From Micromussa lordhowensis (Eukaryota; Cnidaria; Anthozoa; Scleractinia; Lobophylliidae): a stretch of DNA of 64,000 bases. Positions 11,973-24,515 of this stretch are shown here, one piece after another (the first letter of the stretch is position 1; every line of letters starts with the position of its first letter). The position numbers and the translations under genes were made by a program. The notes beneath the pieces are model-generated. The model saw nothing but the letters and a program-made list of their open reading frames with translations, ran no database searches and was not told the DNA's origin. The stretch spans positions 24,340,530-24,404,529 of the forward strand of contig OZ026602.1 in NCBI GenBank assembly GCA_964020085.1. The letters are read 5' to 3'.

Positions 11973-13164
11973 TATACGGACCGACCCTAAGCCGGCAAAT
12001 AACTTATTTATTTTTTTCCTGCGCTAATTTGGCTCACAATTGGGTTTACACAACTTTGTTATTGAATTGGTTTACGTGCCGTCTACAAACCATCGTAAAA
12101 AATCTAACGAACGAACGAGCGAGTAAACTCAGACACTACCCAAAGAAAGATGTATTAACAGATTTATTTTGAATTGCTTTTATGTTAGTTGCATCTAATT
12201 CACCAGTTAAGTATTTTTCCGATAGTGAAATTTCGCGCAGTTTGACTGAAGTTGCACTACAAGCACAATCTCTATCAGTCGTTTGCGAATCACCCGAAAT
12301 CAGACCTTTTTACCGTAAAGCGGTAGCAGAAAGCGAGGAAATTCGTTAAGTATATTCCACAGAATTTCTCTTAAATACAGCAACTATCAGAGAGGCTAAA
12401 CTCGACTGCATTTGACTTCTGTTAGCTTAAAATTGTGCGGTGAAAAACACAGAATTACGCGCCATTACAACGCCGAGCTACAACCAACCACACAAACTCT
12501 CAGAGCTACAAAATACTCAATTAAATCTACTTACAGTGACCTTCCTTGCTATTTAAAAGTGGCCAGAGGTAAACTTCCGTTGATTAATCGTCCATGGAAG
12601 TGTAAAAAGGGAAAAGATCGACGATTACCGCTAGTTCATTCACGAAACCTAGCTGAACATGACAATTTCACCCGCGCTGTTTCCCGCCGTTACCGTTACC
12701 GTGACCGTGGTCAGAGATAGGAAAATCCGGACCGCGCTAAGAACCAATCAGATTGCAGGATTCGTTACCGTGCCCTCTTGGAAAAAAATAATATTAATTA
12801 TTATACATTCAACTCTCTAACTCTTTTCTGATTGGCCGAAAGCCTACAGTGAATTTTCGAAATCAGCGCTCGTGACGTCATAACTGCAGATTATACAATA
12901 ATCATGTCGAGGTCACGGGTAATCATGTCATGTATAACCGCAGTGCATGATTTCCAAGGATAATCATGTCAACTTCGCGCGATTCGTGTTGCTTGCCGTC
13001 AGTGAAGAAGCAGAAACACGACTTCCAAGTTTTTGCGTTCGTTCATTGTATAATAAAACAATTATTAGATTCGGTTTTTGTGATATCCAGAATAATCAAG
13101 GTCTCGGTAAGGGTTATCAGCCGAAGCACAAAAACCTCATGCATCCAATAATTGTTTAGAATTA
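11973..13164. other. Non-coding stretch
   Basis: No recognisable gene. The open frame at 12412-12720 (+) is Arg/Lys-rich without recognisable motifs and has no start context. Mixed AT-rich sequence. Confidence 0.35.
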
Positions 13165-13281
13165 GCAATTATTGAATGAGGCTGAGTAGGATATGAAGAA
13201 TTCTGCAGAGCAAGGAGGGTGTTATCCACAGAGGCCGAAGGCCGTGGTGGATAATACCCTCCGAGATCTGCAGAATTCTTC

Positions 13282-13313
<32 letters not shown>
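13165..13313. repeat. Foldback MITE
   Basis: Arms AGCAATTATTGAAT...GGATATGAAGAATTCTGCAG and GGAGGGTGTTATCCAC pair with their inverse complements on the other side of a short GC-rich centre (GAGGCCGAAGGCCGTGG). A near-perfect palindrome of about 150 bp. No coding content. Confidence 0.8.
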
Positions 13314-13318
<5 letters not shown>

Positions 13319-13816
13319 ATTCATTCAAAATATTTCCCCGTTCTTAAAGGAGTTTCGCCATTTCGCTCTTTGTTTTTTCGCGCACTAAAAATAACATAAT
13401 ATCGTCCCCAGGTACGGTTCAGTCATGTTATTACAGTTTCCGGGAGGGCAAGGTCTGTCAACTAAATCAAAAAAGTAAACTACGACTTGCCGGACTTGCA
13501 CAGGGCAAGTAAAATTTGAAAACTGCTTGTCGAAGAGGGCTGTAATTCAATTTCAAGATTTTAAAGATGTGTGATCTCCTATGAAATGTATTTTACGCCT
13601 AGTAGTTGTCGACAATAACGCTAGGTAATCTTTGCATGTGTTGAGAGCAAATTGCTTTTGTTCTTAAGAGAATTGTGCCTCAAGGGTCGGAGAGCAAGGG
13701 ATTTTCGACTTTATACATTACTTGCAAAACATTTCGGACGATTTTAATTTCGGACAAAAAAGTGTCCGAAAATAAAATCGTCCGAAATTTTAAGCGTCGG
13801 AAGTATTTACAGTACA

Positions 13817-13910
13817 AACTGCGCACCTACACCTCCCCTAACCCAACATGTAATAATAAGTTAATAAGTTAGTGTTGCTGTTGGGTTAGGGGAGGGGTAG
13901 GTGCGCAGTT
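13817..13910. repeat. Hairpin with GC-rich arms
   Basis: AACTGCGCACCTACACCTCC...AACCCAACA pairs with its inverse complement ending GTGCGCAGTT at 13910; the loop is AT-rich. The arm sequence (dispersed CACCTACCCCTCCCC-type words) resembles a common metazoan repeat end, which I cannot name. Confidence 0.7.
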
Positions 13911-15234
13911 GCCCAGATACTGAAATTGATCCCAGACTAATAGCTCCAAAGCTGTTAGTTCCTTTCTGTCGGCTTTTATGGAGGGAACACTACTTCACAA
14001 ATGTAAAGGGCTTGATAGAATTTGCATTGTTTACTCGTCGCCGGTATGTTCGCAAAACATTGAGGCTGCAGTAAAACTATTATTTTGTTGCATTTTTCGA
14101 ATATTATTTGAAACTCTCCTCAACTCCGCTCCTCCGCAGAGGCATCCTATAAGGAGGAGTAACGGAGGGGGGGGGGGGGGGGGGTTGAAAGAGGAGAAAG
14201 AGAACGGACAAGCTGACTATGGAAAGAACAACGGTTAGGCATTTGCCTTCGCAGCGTTCTCCAGGCACTTTCTTTTCCCTCTTCTCTTCATCTTCGTTTT
14301 CTTCCCTCTCCCCTTCGTTGTCCAGGCGCCTTCTTTAATCCTCAGGAGCGTTTGCCGAAGGGGATTCCAAAGCAAATACTTCAAGAACTTCTAAAGAGTT
14401 CGCTATTCGTTGCAGTGTCCATAATCCGTTTTGGGTCAACTGAAATAATTCATCACCAACATTTCTTTGGTACACCTTCGCCGCTAAAAAAAAATCTTGA
14501 CGTGCCTGTCACAGTGAGATAAAGGAACACGCGTAAAAGAAGGAAAATAGCGAGCAATCGAATTTTTAAGTCGACCTTGCAAACAACCTCTCGTTCCCAT
14601 TTGTATGTGTAAAAATATCGTCGGTCGAAGATGTGTTTCATGTTCTGAATCCAAACACCAAAAACGATTCGCTGGAACGGCGTACTCAGACGAGCCTTTT
14701 CCCGATGGAGAGTGTCTTCAAAACTACAGGAGATCGAGGGCAGGAAGAAAAAACACGGAAACGATGTGCAGAGGCGACAGCGATATGTAAGTCGGCCTTG
14801 CTAGCAACCTTTCGTCGCGAATGTTCGAGTGATGCTCAGACTACAAAACGGTTGAATCTATTGAAAGTAACCTGGTAACAGCAGTTTGCCTAATTTTCGA
14901 ACAAATCATTTCACACGCAGGTGTGCCTGTGAGAGCTGTTGCCGCGATCTCCTGACAAGCATAAGCGAATACTATTGCTGCGAGGAAATGAAGACTGCTT
15001 TGAATCAGTCTAACAAGTGAAATTGTGTTTGAGGATCTGGAGGAGGGATAGGAAGTTGTGCTGTGTAGCTGAACAACTGAACAACTTGACCTCAGACCAG
15101 TTTTTCCGGAGAAATGGAGTCTTTGGCCGGCAGGTGGGCAGTATTGAACAAGGGACAGCCCCAAAGGAAAGATATGGTGGGTCTGCGTTTCTTTAATTAG
15201 CTATCGTTCATTTTCGAGTTTTCGTTCGCAAAAG

Positions 15235-15271
<37 letters not shown>

Positions 15272-18200
15272 AAAAAATAAAACAAAACAAAACAGAGTAG
15301 AAAAAGCAACAAACACAACTCACACTGGAATCCAAGAGCCTGTTCGCAGGCTAGGAAATTTCAGGCCATTAGTTTTCACTCCACTGCTTTCCATGAATAT
15401 GTTTTCAAACTAAACTGCGGAGTCTCAAACAAAGTCTCAGCCTGCTCTTTATATTTTGTACATTTGGATTGAGGTACGTATACAAACACATATGAATCTT
15501 GTTGCATTTAATATTGGATCGCGTCCTTCCGTGACGCGTGACAAATATCCTGTCGCAATCTCGGCTTACTACGGTATATCATGTCAGCCGACAGGTGGCT
15601 CAACTCACGACGCGAGGATTTTTTTTTTCACTTTTATGCGAACGTTCAGCGAAACTAGACATACACGGCCGACATATACTATTGAATAACGACCGAATTT
15701 GACCCGCGAAACGTGTCTCTAGCCTTGCAGCATATGGACGTGTTGTGTTACAACGGTTTGAATTTACAGAATTTATAAAGGGTCTATAAAGGTTTGTATG
15801 GGAACGCGACGGTTTTGCTAAATGAAAGTCAATTATTCTTATATTTTGTGAATAAAATCTACTTACCCTGTTGCCCTGCTGTATTCTTTGTTGTTTGCCA
15901 GCTCGTCAGGCCGATCTAACGCGATTTTCGGTGCCTCTTCACCAGACGCCTTACTTCCGGATCGTTTTGCTCTTCGCCTCGCGTGACTCAAAAGTAAGCC
16001 TGCTCACAGGCTAAGCCGCGAACTTCTCCACAACTGTCACCCTGGGGACAGACGAAAGTAGCCGTTGTAAACAAGTGTCCGTTATGGGGAGGTATGGATG
16101 TAATATGACAATTTTTTTTTCGAGGGTGCAACATTTTTATCTTTACAAAATGCTTATTGTAGCATGTCAAAATATATCAATAAAACAGAAACCAAACAGA
16201 AACAGAGACAAACGACGCGTGGAATGAATGGTTAATTTTGGCGACCCTTTTCAATACATTATGGGGCCTTGTATACACCGTTCATCAGTGGTTAATTAAC
16301 TGACCGCTGTTGAGTTATTGTCATGGCCGGCTTGTTACGAGTTGGTCATTTTTGAGGATTTTCACTCCCCTTCTTTCCGATATAAAATCACTCACTGAAC
16401 GCGGCGAAATGTTTTCTCCGCCACGTAGCTTGCTCTTTTCACTACAAACTTGGCCACTATTGTGAATATTCTCCAAGCTCAGCTGGCGTTCTTTTGGAAA
16501 GGTCAGGACCTGGGATTGCAACAACTGGGATGATTTTCTCTCAACCCAGTTTGTTCATCTTCTCTCTTACCGACCTTTAGGGTAACTTCCCAGAGTAATC
16601 TACAATTGTAGCTTGTGTATACTCATTTCCGGCCCCTCTTGGGTCGGCAGTCACTTCTTACTGCACCGTATCTTTCTTTCTTTTTGGTCGTCTCTCGTTC
16701 AACAAAGCCAAATCTTTCAGCGACTCCACTGTTCTTTACAGCGTAAGTCACATGTTCCTTAATTACGTCATAGCTCCCAGATGGTAATGATGGGCCAAAA
16801 TGGCCTTAGGTTTCAAAAATTATTTAGAAAATCTCGCTTATTTAAATCGGAGGTTTTTTTGGAAGTTCCATTGGTGGTGTCAGGAGCCCATGGTGGTGTA
16901 TACTTTTAGTTGAGAACAACAACAAAAAACAAATAGGTTATGGGCATTTTAAAACAATCGATTGAAAATTAATTAATTAAAGACAAAATGTGATCATTCG
17001 ATTTAGTATCACTTGTGGTCTGTCGAGTGTACATTTTATAGTGCTCAGCTTGAATTTTGCAGATCTTTAGATCTGAACAGTTTTTCTCACTGATACAGTG
17101 ATGTAGTTCAGTTCAGGAAGGCGTACTTTGAACCAAGGACAATGCATCACGTGCAAGGGTGGCGTGTCACGTCACCTGAGTGAGTGAGTTTGATCTTGAA
17201 AAGAAAATTCGCGAATCCCGCGGTCACTATATCTAGCCTGCTACCGACAACTGATGATGGACCAAGAAAAGACACAACGCTGATTGATCGGTGCTTTTCG
17301 AAATATTTATTGGAATACTGTTATTGACGGAGTTCTCAAAGCGTGCTTTTCGAAATATTTATTGGAATACTGTTATTGACGGAGTCAAAGCGTTTATCTT
17401 GCGTTTTATTTATTGGTTCTGTGTCTGTTGATATGGAAGTCAAAGAACTGGCCACAAAGCTTCGCGTCTTCCGCGTCTTTCCCTTGAGACAAAGGCCTCG
17501 TTGCAGCAAGCACAGGTATGAAAACAGGTCGGAGTATGAAGTACCGTGTAGAGTTATATTCAGTATTTTATACGAATTCTAAAATTAGTTTAATATATCA
17601 ACACCAACACTGGCATAAAAACTGCATGTCTCGCTACTTGCTTCTTGCTCTTATAAATTAGCTTCTCTGTGTAGTACAGACCGATAATAGATACTTGATG
17701 GCGTTAGCACAACAAAGGGAGTTTGTACAGATTGCAAAAAAAACACTCGAACAAAAGCCAACAACAAGCTAATGAAACTCTGTACGCCAACAAGAGAGAT
17801 TCAAGCTAACTGTGGTGTTATTTGTCCGTGTGGATGCACAATGCACTGGCAAGGAAAAAGGGAAAGCTGCGTGAAATGGCAAAGCTATTGGTCCGAATTT
17901 TTCAGAGGCGTTGTTATTAAAGTGCACAGTAACTTCTAGATCTTGGTCGTGATTTTTATTTGGGTTTGCCACGCACAGTCTGCATGCAGTCTGCATGGGA
18001 GATCAAGTATTTGTCACGATGCAGTACAGACATTGGAAGTATATGTTAATTCTTGGTGTGCGCCCGCCTTCATATCGTATCCGTTGTCTGTTTTGATAAG
18101 CAAGTGTAAATAGGTCTTATAGAGTTTCATTTTGTATCAGTCCTTTCTTACTTTTAAGATATAGTGTTTTGTAATCTACACCCGGTTTACAGGGTCAATG

Positions 18201-18437
18201 GCGGTCCTAAAGTCAAGGGGCTTAGTCATTCTAAACGATGTGCTACTTTTAAACACACAGCAACTACAAAAACATGCATTGTCATCTTGCTGTTGGGATC
18301 AACATTTAACATGTTTAACCTGATTTAATCCGCTTGGGTGATCTTGAAGAAACATTCGGCCACGCTTACGCAAAAAGTCACCATGGTGCCGAAGCTACTC
18401 AAAATTATCAACCGGCTTTGTAAGAATATACTTTATT
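13911..18437. other. Non-coding stretch with simple repeats
   Basis: Contains a poly-G run (about 14167-14184), a CA dinucleotide array (about 15239-15269) and a roughly 50-bp tandem duplication (17291-17342 and 17343-17391, starting GTGCTTTTCGAAATATTTAT). Open frames such as 14633-14878 (+) and 14841-15164 (-) overlap each other on opposite strands and look like chance. I see no gene. Confidence 0.4.
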
Positions 18438-19141
18438 TGAGAAATAGAAAACATGTTCCGTATTTCTATCGAGTTTTAGTAGAATTCTACTAGTATACTA
18501 ATGCAAATGCTTCAATCTGATTGCCTGAGCTACTCGTATACTATCAGCCATTAGTATCACCCAACTAGTGACCCGTAGTACAGTACAGTACAGTTGGCCG
18601 CCGTTCGTCCACGAAATGCGATGTTTTTAAAGTTTTTCCAAAGCTTTGGAAGGAATTTTAGATGAAAACGGGTGATAAAATTCCTGAGAAGACCAAAAGA
18701 AGCATTTTAAGGTTTCTTGACTTTAAAAACTTGAAAATATTGAAAAAGCGGGTACACGCGTAAACAACCTTCAAATTTGCCAAGGATACGGGCAACTTTG
18801 TTTATGGGTAAAGTTTAAAATTATCGGAAACCGTTATTTGCGTTAATTTCAGTTAGATTTCTACTAAACTGAACAATTAGATTATTCGCTCTCGATTTCT
18901 ATGAGGCGATAGTTGACTCGGCCTTCGGCCTCATCAACTATCACCTCATAGAAATCTCGAGCTCATAATCTAAATAGAAACACGCGTGAAAGTTTAGGAG
19001 AACGAGAAATGCTGTGGGAACACGAGGCGCAGGTAAGTGTTTCCACAGCTTTTTCGAGTTCTCCCAAACTTTCATGAGTGTTTCTATAACTCGATAGGAA
19101 CACGGAGAACATGTTTTCTATTTCTTTTAGAAAATACCGCG
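18438..19141. mobile_element. Palindromic MITE, copy A
   Basis: Outer inverted repeats read AGAAATAGAAAACATGTT(C)CG on the left and their inverse complement on the right (to about 19141, with TTTTAGAAAATACCGCG beyond). Inside are two further hairpins, one with arms TTAGATTATTCGCTCTCGAT and ATAGAAATCTCGAGCTCATAATC. A second copy of the family is at 22463-22934. No open frame belongs to it, so it is non-autonomous; the superfamily is not determined. Confidence 0.65.
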
Positions 19142-20383
19142 ACCAAGAAACCCGAGGCTGAGATTTTGAAAAGAATACTTTTTTGTGTTGAAAATTTGTA
19201 AACACGATACAACTGTATGTTTTTAACTGTATTTCCTTTCCTAAACGGCAAAACTAGCTAAAAAAAAAAACAAAAATAGCACTAGCCGTATTTTTTTGCA
19301 AGAAGTTCTGTGTGTCATATGACTTCAACGCAATCAAAGTCACGATAGAACAGATAATTTGAAGGTTTTGTCGGCGCAGTCAACTTTTATTCCTACAATC
19401 TAAGAATATTCAGAAAAAATATTTTCAGCCTATAGCTAGAATCGGCAGCCTGGGCTGGAAAAACAATATTCAGTGCTCTGTTGGGTCCCGTACCCCCAAC
19501 CAACTAAATCGCCAGCAACGTAGGCTACTTTCACGTATGTAGTTCAACAAATGTAATTTGTATAAAAATCACTGACAAGTTGACTCGGGCTGAACCCCAG
19601 TTAACTTTCACGCTAGCCTGCCAGCAGGCTGTCATGCGTTGCGGCAGGAGGAGAGTCGATGAACTAAGTCAGCGGAGATGCGTCAGGGAGCGAAGCGTGC
19701 TCGTGGGGGGACTAGCTCACCGGCTCGCTTGCCGACTCTCGCTTCGTTCGCCGACGGTTTTGCTCGTGCCACTATCACGCGGGTCTCTGTGAAACGAGGA
19801 CCGGATGGCGGATGGAAAAATGCGGATGGAAAACGGCGGATGGAAATATGCGGATGATAAAATGAGGATGGAAGTACATTGCGGATGGAAAATGGCGAAT
19901 AACTATACGCGGATGATAAAATCCTTATTAGGGGAAATTAACTTACAATGTTTTCTGACAGTCCTCTAGTTTGAAATAAACCAGGCTTTCTAATAGAATT
20001 TTGGTCTGGTGAAGTCCAATATTTTTGTATTCAATCACAAAACAAATTAAAACATTTTTACGCCCGGCGGATGCAAAAATTAAAAACGTAAAAGTCTTGG
20101 TCGAATAATAACAGACTAGACTTTTCTTTCATCAGACTCCGTTCTTTATTTACTACATTCATGTAATCACTGTCTATTCCTAAGTAAATTTTCCCTGCAG
20201 AAACGTTGGCAGAAAACATGCATTGTCATAGCCTGTCGACTAATCTTCACAAATGAACTGGTGACGACTGGGGACGAGTTCGTGCAACCTGAGAGAATTC
20301 CGTCGGGTCGACCGCCATTTTTATGGTAATATTCTCGTTGGTGTTCCATGTTTAATTGTCCATTGTAACCAAAGAAAGATTCA

Positions 20384-22061
20384 GTGAAACTGCAGAAGAA
20401 ACTTCAAGAAAAAGAACATCACACAGAACAGTCTGAAAGAGATCCTTTGGAATCTAGTGATAACTTTGCGGACCTGGATTCAGATGCAGCTGTAGATCTT
20501 GATAAGATGAAAGACATAGAATCCTGTTTGTTTCTTTCAAAATATAGGCAGAATATTAAAACAAATACAGTCAAATTGTGATAATAAGATTTACTTGCAT
20601 TAAAATTTGAATTTTTCTCTTATCATAGTTGCCACCTTGGTCCTCAGAAAAACGGTTTTTCTGAGGACCAACGGTACGGTCATTACCTCTCTTCAGCTCA
20701 ATTGTGAACTCCTGTATGGAATAGTTTTTCTGTATGGAATAGTTTTTGTTAATAACGAAATTTATGTGTCAGCACACGATGAAAGTGGAGGAGTCTATAA
20801 GGTACACCTCAAAGATAACAAGATTGAGTTGATTGCTAGCAATGGTGACTCGTTCTGTAACAGGGTACATAGTTTAACCAACTACAGTAATCCGGCATGC
20901 AATACCACTCATTGACACTGGAGACTGTAAGATCAAGGTCATCAATCCTGACATGAAGGAATGTTTCCTGATGGTTGCTGACAGACAGGGGACAAGGGAT
21001 GGAAACAAGGCACAGTTCTCTCGCCAACAGGAATGTTTTTTGACATGAAAACGTTGTTTACCGTGGACACATCGACAGGTGCACTCCGGATGACGAGCGG
21101 TGTCAGCAGTTTAGTGGAGTATTTGGTAGTACCTACAGTTGTTCGGAGAGACATTTGGACTTCACCTCAAAAAGGAAACTCCTCTTGCTATGAGATAACT
21201 GTATCGATTTGACCAAGAGCGTGTCGACAGTGTCAAGATTGTAACATACAGGCATGTTGAAACACAGGGCCCTCAAGGAACTGTTTCTTCAGTTGTCATC
21301 GAAGACGAGAGACGATAATTCAAGTCACTACGTGAAATGAAGGTCCTTCTTTTGGACCGGTTTAGCCCTAGTCCGAGTGCTAGATTAAACATAAAAAGCA
21401 TTTTGACATCGGTTGTAGAAAACACGTTTTCTGAGATGCGAACGGGTGCCAGTGACATCCCGTTGCAACTTGAGTTCGACATAGGTTCAGCAGATCCACT
21501 TGAAGAGGCAGTGCTCTACACCATATTCATACTTTACTAGCTCTAGTTCATACTACCCACACACCTTTGTCTCTGCAAACTACTCTGACGTTCCGAAATT
21601 ACGACCCCAAAGACAGACAAGCTAACTGGTCAACAAGTTCGCGAGATGAGGAACTGGAACGTTGCGTTTCCCCCCAAAACTTTGCGCAATATGACAACCA
21701 AAGACAACCCAGGAACTCTTCCCATTAAACTGTATGCAGTGGACCCACCAGACGTCCAGCCACTTGATTTGACCAAATTAGGAGACCATCACTCAGTACA
21801 ATACATGCCACAGAAAGAAGTAACAGAGTTTTTGTACACGTCGACAGTCTGTGTTAAGCATGACAAAGGTGGCTCTGAAAACACGTGGTGGCATAAAAAA
21901 AGTGATGATTCTAGTTTAGGATGAAATTCAATAGACAAGTGATTTCCTCACTCTTACAGAGGCAACAGAAAGTTCTGCTGATGAAGCTGAGGTGATGCGA
22001 CATTCAGCAAGGAGACGAAAGAGGCGTTTTGTTGAGGATTATCTCTACTATGAATCACGAG
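20384..22061 (+). pseudogene. Broken multi-exon coding remnant, unknown family
   Basis: Several pieces on the + strand look protein-coding but lie in different frames with stops between them. An acidic coiled segment (20384-20578, KLQKKLQEKEHH...DSDAAVDLDK) follows a possible acceptor. A beta-propeller-like blade (20740-20870, NEIYVSAHDESGGVYKVHL) comes next. Then a segment at 21030-21180 is followed by a frame at 21337-21540 (MKVLLLDRFSPSPSARLNIK). Next is 21646-21924, with KDNPGTLPIKLYAVDPPDVQ. The last is a neat small exon (about 21960-22060) from an AG acceptor to a GGTAAAAC donor, ending in RHSARRRKRRFVEDYLYY. I recognise the style as a multicopy cnidarian gene but not its function. Its place inside the inverted-repeat segment suggests a transposon passenger. 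Confidence 0.4.
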
Positions 22062-22462
22062 GTAAAACTTACGAAAATAAGTGACCATCCAAAACTGAAA
22101 TATGATAGGAATTGTGGGGAACATTAAAGAATTTATCTGGGGATCAAGGGAACATCCAACAGAATTATGGGATTAGGGGAACTTGACGAGAGTGGATTTC
22201 AGGGAACATGTTTTTGGGGAACAAAGGAACATGCACCCCCTCCTTGTACGTTTTAACGGTTTTGTCGAAACTAAATAATTTATTATTTTGCTTTAGAAAA
22301 TAACGCAACGTAAATACGCACACTGATTGGTTTAAAACCGTGTTTCTATAACTCCATAGAAACACAGAACTAGCACGAGCTGTTGACGTAATGATGACGC
22401 GTACAAAGAGAATTTACATTTTGATGATCGAAGTAAACAAGTTGCTTTTCTTTTTCTTCGTC

Positions 22463-22846
22463 GCGGTATTTTCTAAAAGAAATAGAAAACATGTTTTCCG
22501 TGTTCCTATCGAGTTTTAGTATAAATCTACTAGCGTTCTATCACGAATAACGTCCTCTGATTGGCTACGCTACCCACGTTCTATTCTGTGATAGATAGTG
22601 CGTAGCGTAGCAGCTAGCACTAGGGGCCGTTTCTCTGTGTTTTTGAAGTGTCTTTGAAGAGGATTTAGATTAAATTTTTGAACGACTAGTAGATTTATAC
22701 TAAAACAATTAGATTATTCGCTCTCGATTTCTATGCGTGATAGTTGACTCGGGCTGCGCCCTCGTCAACGATCACGCGATAGAAATCTCGAGCTCATAAT
22801 CTAATTGTTTAATAGAAACACTCGTGAAAGTTTGCGGCTGCGGCTC

Positions 22847-22877
<31 letters not shown>

Positions 22878-22934
22878 CTTTCACTCGTGTTTCTATAACT
22901 CGATAGAAACACGGCACATGTTTTCTATTTCTTA
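22463..22934. mobile_element. Palindromic MITE, copy B
   Basis: Same family as 18438-19141: left CGCGGTATTTTCTAAAAGAA then ATAGAAAACATG; right CATGTTTTCTATTTCTT. The internal hairpin again has TTAGATTATTCGCTCTCGAT arms. It is shorter than copy A and lies in the opposite orientation by its flanks. Confidence 0.65.
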
Positions 22935-23045
22935 AGTATCATTTTGTCAATAAAATGACAAAACTGATGCCAAAAATAATTCAGGATTAAATCCATAAAA
23001 AAAGATAAAGGTTTTAATCGTAAATAACTCTTTCTGTCGATATTA

Positions 23046-23786
23046 GGGCCTGTTTACAAGGAGAGAGGGTTACCCTAGCAAGCGGGTTACCCTAGCACTC
23101 GCACATTTCCTTTTTTTTTCGTCGTGTTTACAAGCCAGCTGGTTACCCTATCTGCGTGCTAGGGTTAACCTGGCAGGCGGGTTAACCCTTTCCCTTGTAA
23201 ACACTCCAGATAGGGTTAACCCGCCTACCCGGGTTAACTTTCTAAGGGCCTGTTTACATGGAGGTGGGGGACCACAGGTAGGTGAGGTAACCCGCCTAGC
23301 CGTGGTCGAATAATGGCCCGCGTTTACATGCAAAATTACAACCCCGGGGTCCCGGGGTGACGTTACTAGACGTTGTTGCAAATGTAACATGAACTCGACC
23401 CCGGCTAGGCGGGTTACCCCATCTTGAGTCGTTTACATGGCAAAATGCGACCCCGGGTGGCAGGGTTACCCTACCTGGCAGACCGGGCAACCCGCCTAGG
23501 CGGGTTACCCCACCTATCATGTAAACATGATCAAATAAAAATGAGAGATTATATGAAGAGGCGGGTTACCCCACCTAGACGGGTTACCTCACCTACCTGG
23601 GGTCCCCCACCTCCATGTAAACAGGCCCTAATTGTTTCCAGACCCTTTGAGTGTGACCGCGTATTAAGTTGTGCCGGGTTTTAGGGTTAACCTACCTGTG
23701 ACATTTTGCTTGTAAACCCGGGCTATCTTCTTCAGCTAGGGTTAATCGGCTTGCTAGGGTAACCTTTCCTCGTTGTAAACAGGCCC
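23046..23786. mobile_element. Outer PIF/Harbinger-type MITE
   Basis: Ends GGGCCTGTTTACAAGGAGAG and its inverse complement (...GTTGTAAACAGGCCC at 23786), flanked on both sides by TTA (23043-23045 and 23787-23789). GGGCCTGTTT-type ends with a 3-bp TWA target duplication are typical of PIF/Harbinger MITEs. The body is built from GGGTTAACC/GGGTTACCC words. It is split by the nested element at 23246. Confidence 0.75.
23246..23628. mobile_element. Inner PIF/Harbinger-type MITE, nested
   Basis: Ends GGGCCTGTTTACATGGAGGT and its inverse complement (...CCATGTAAACAGGCCC at 23628) with TAA on both sides (23243-23245 and 23629-23631). It lies wholly inside the element 23046-23786, so it jumped later. 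The predicted peptides in this stretch are shadows of the palindromes. Confidence 0.8.
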
Positions 23787-24515
23787 TTAGTTTATTCTTC
23801 TCTTTGGCTTTTTTCTAGCTCACCCAAAAGGGTATTAAAGGAGCTGTGTCACGGTTTAACGGTTTGAAAAATTTAGCCTAAATTTCAATATTGTTGTTTG
23901 TAATCCGTGTCAATCTTCTCCATCCTTAACCACCCTTGTTCCTTTATGGTTTATTATTATCTCTTTAGTGTTTTCCTATCTTTCTAAAGCATTTTCAGGT
24001 TTCCTTCAATTTAAAGGTAATTTTGTCGATGGTAGAAAATACCGTGACGTAGCCCCTTTAATTTCACAAATATTTTCACCACCAGCCTTCGGAGGAAACA
24101 ACGGTATTGTTTCTGTGATGATCGAATTCCACTGCTCCCTGCCGAAAATATTGAGAAAAATCAAACTGATCGTAGTTAATTTCCCCTCATCAGGATTTTA
24201 TCATCCACACATTGTCATTCGCATTTTTCCATCAGCAATTTATCTACCCAAATAATGACCCGCATTTCTAACAAGCTTTGTAACATTTATATGTTACGCC
24301 ATAGTAAGTTATACACAGGGCGTTAAACGCGTAAATTTGTAAGTAATGTTAGTACTGTAAGTAGCATTAGTATTGTAAGAATTGTAGCTGTTGCAAGTCA
24401 ATAACTAAATGAAAACTAAACCCGCATTTTTCCATCCGAATTTTGTCATCAGTATTTTATCATCTCCATCTTTCCATCCGCCATCGCGCCATCCGGTCTT
24501 CAGCTTTACAGAGAC

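Larger units (their letters stand above)
19782..24515. mobile_element. 4.7-kb inverted-repeat-bounded segment, candidate transposon
   Basis: Left end GTCTCTGTGAAACG...GACCGGATGGCGGATGG is matched in inverse orientation by the right end, where CCATCCGCCATCGCGCCATCC is followed by GGTCTTC...ACAGAGAC at 24515. Both flanks also contain many subterminal words of the type GCGGATGGAAAA and GCGGATGATAAAAT (19803-19930 and 24200-24490, inverted). The interior holds broken protein-coding remnants, one palindromic MITE and two nested Harbinger-type MITEs. I did not find a convincing target duplication, so the exact ends are uncertain. Confidence 0.55.

Noticed and set aside
20836..21482. Minus-strand frames at 20836-21482
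   Set aside because: They are antisense shadows of the broken plus-strand coding remnant, which has the better protein-like composition.
23148..23684. Pro/Arg/Gly-rich open frames
   Set aside because: They are translations of the GGGTTACCC palindromic MITE bodies.
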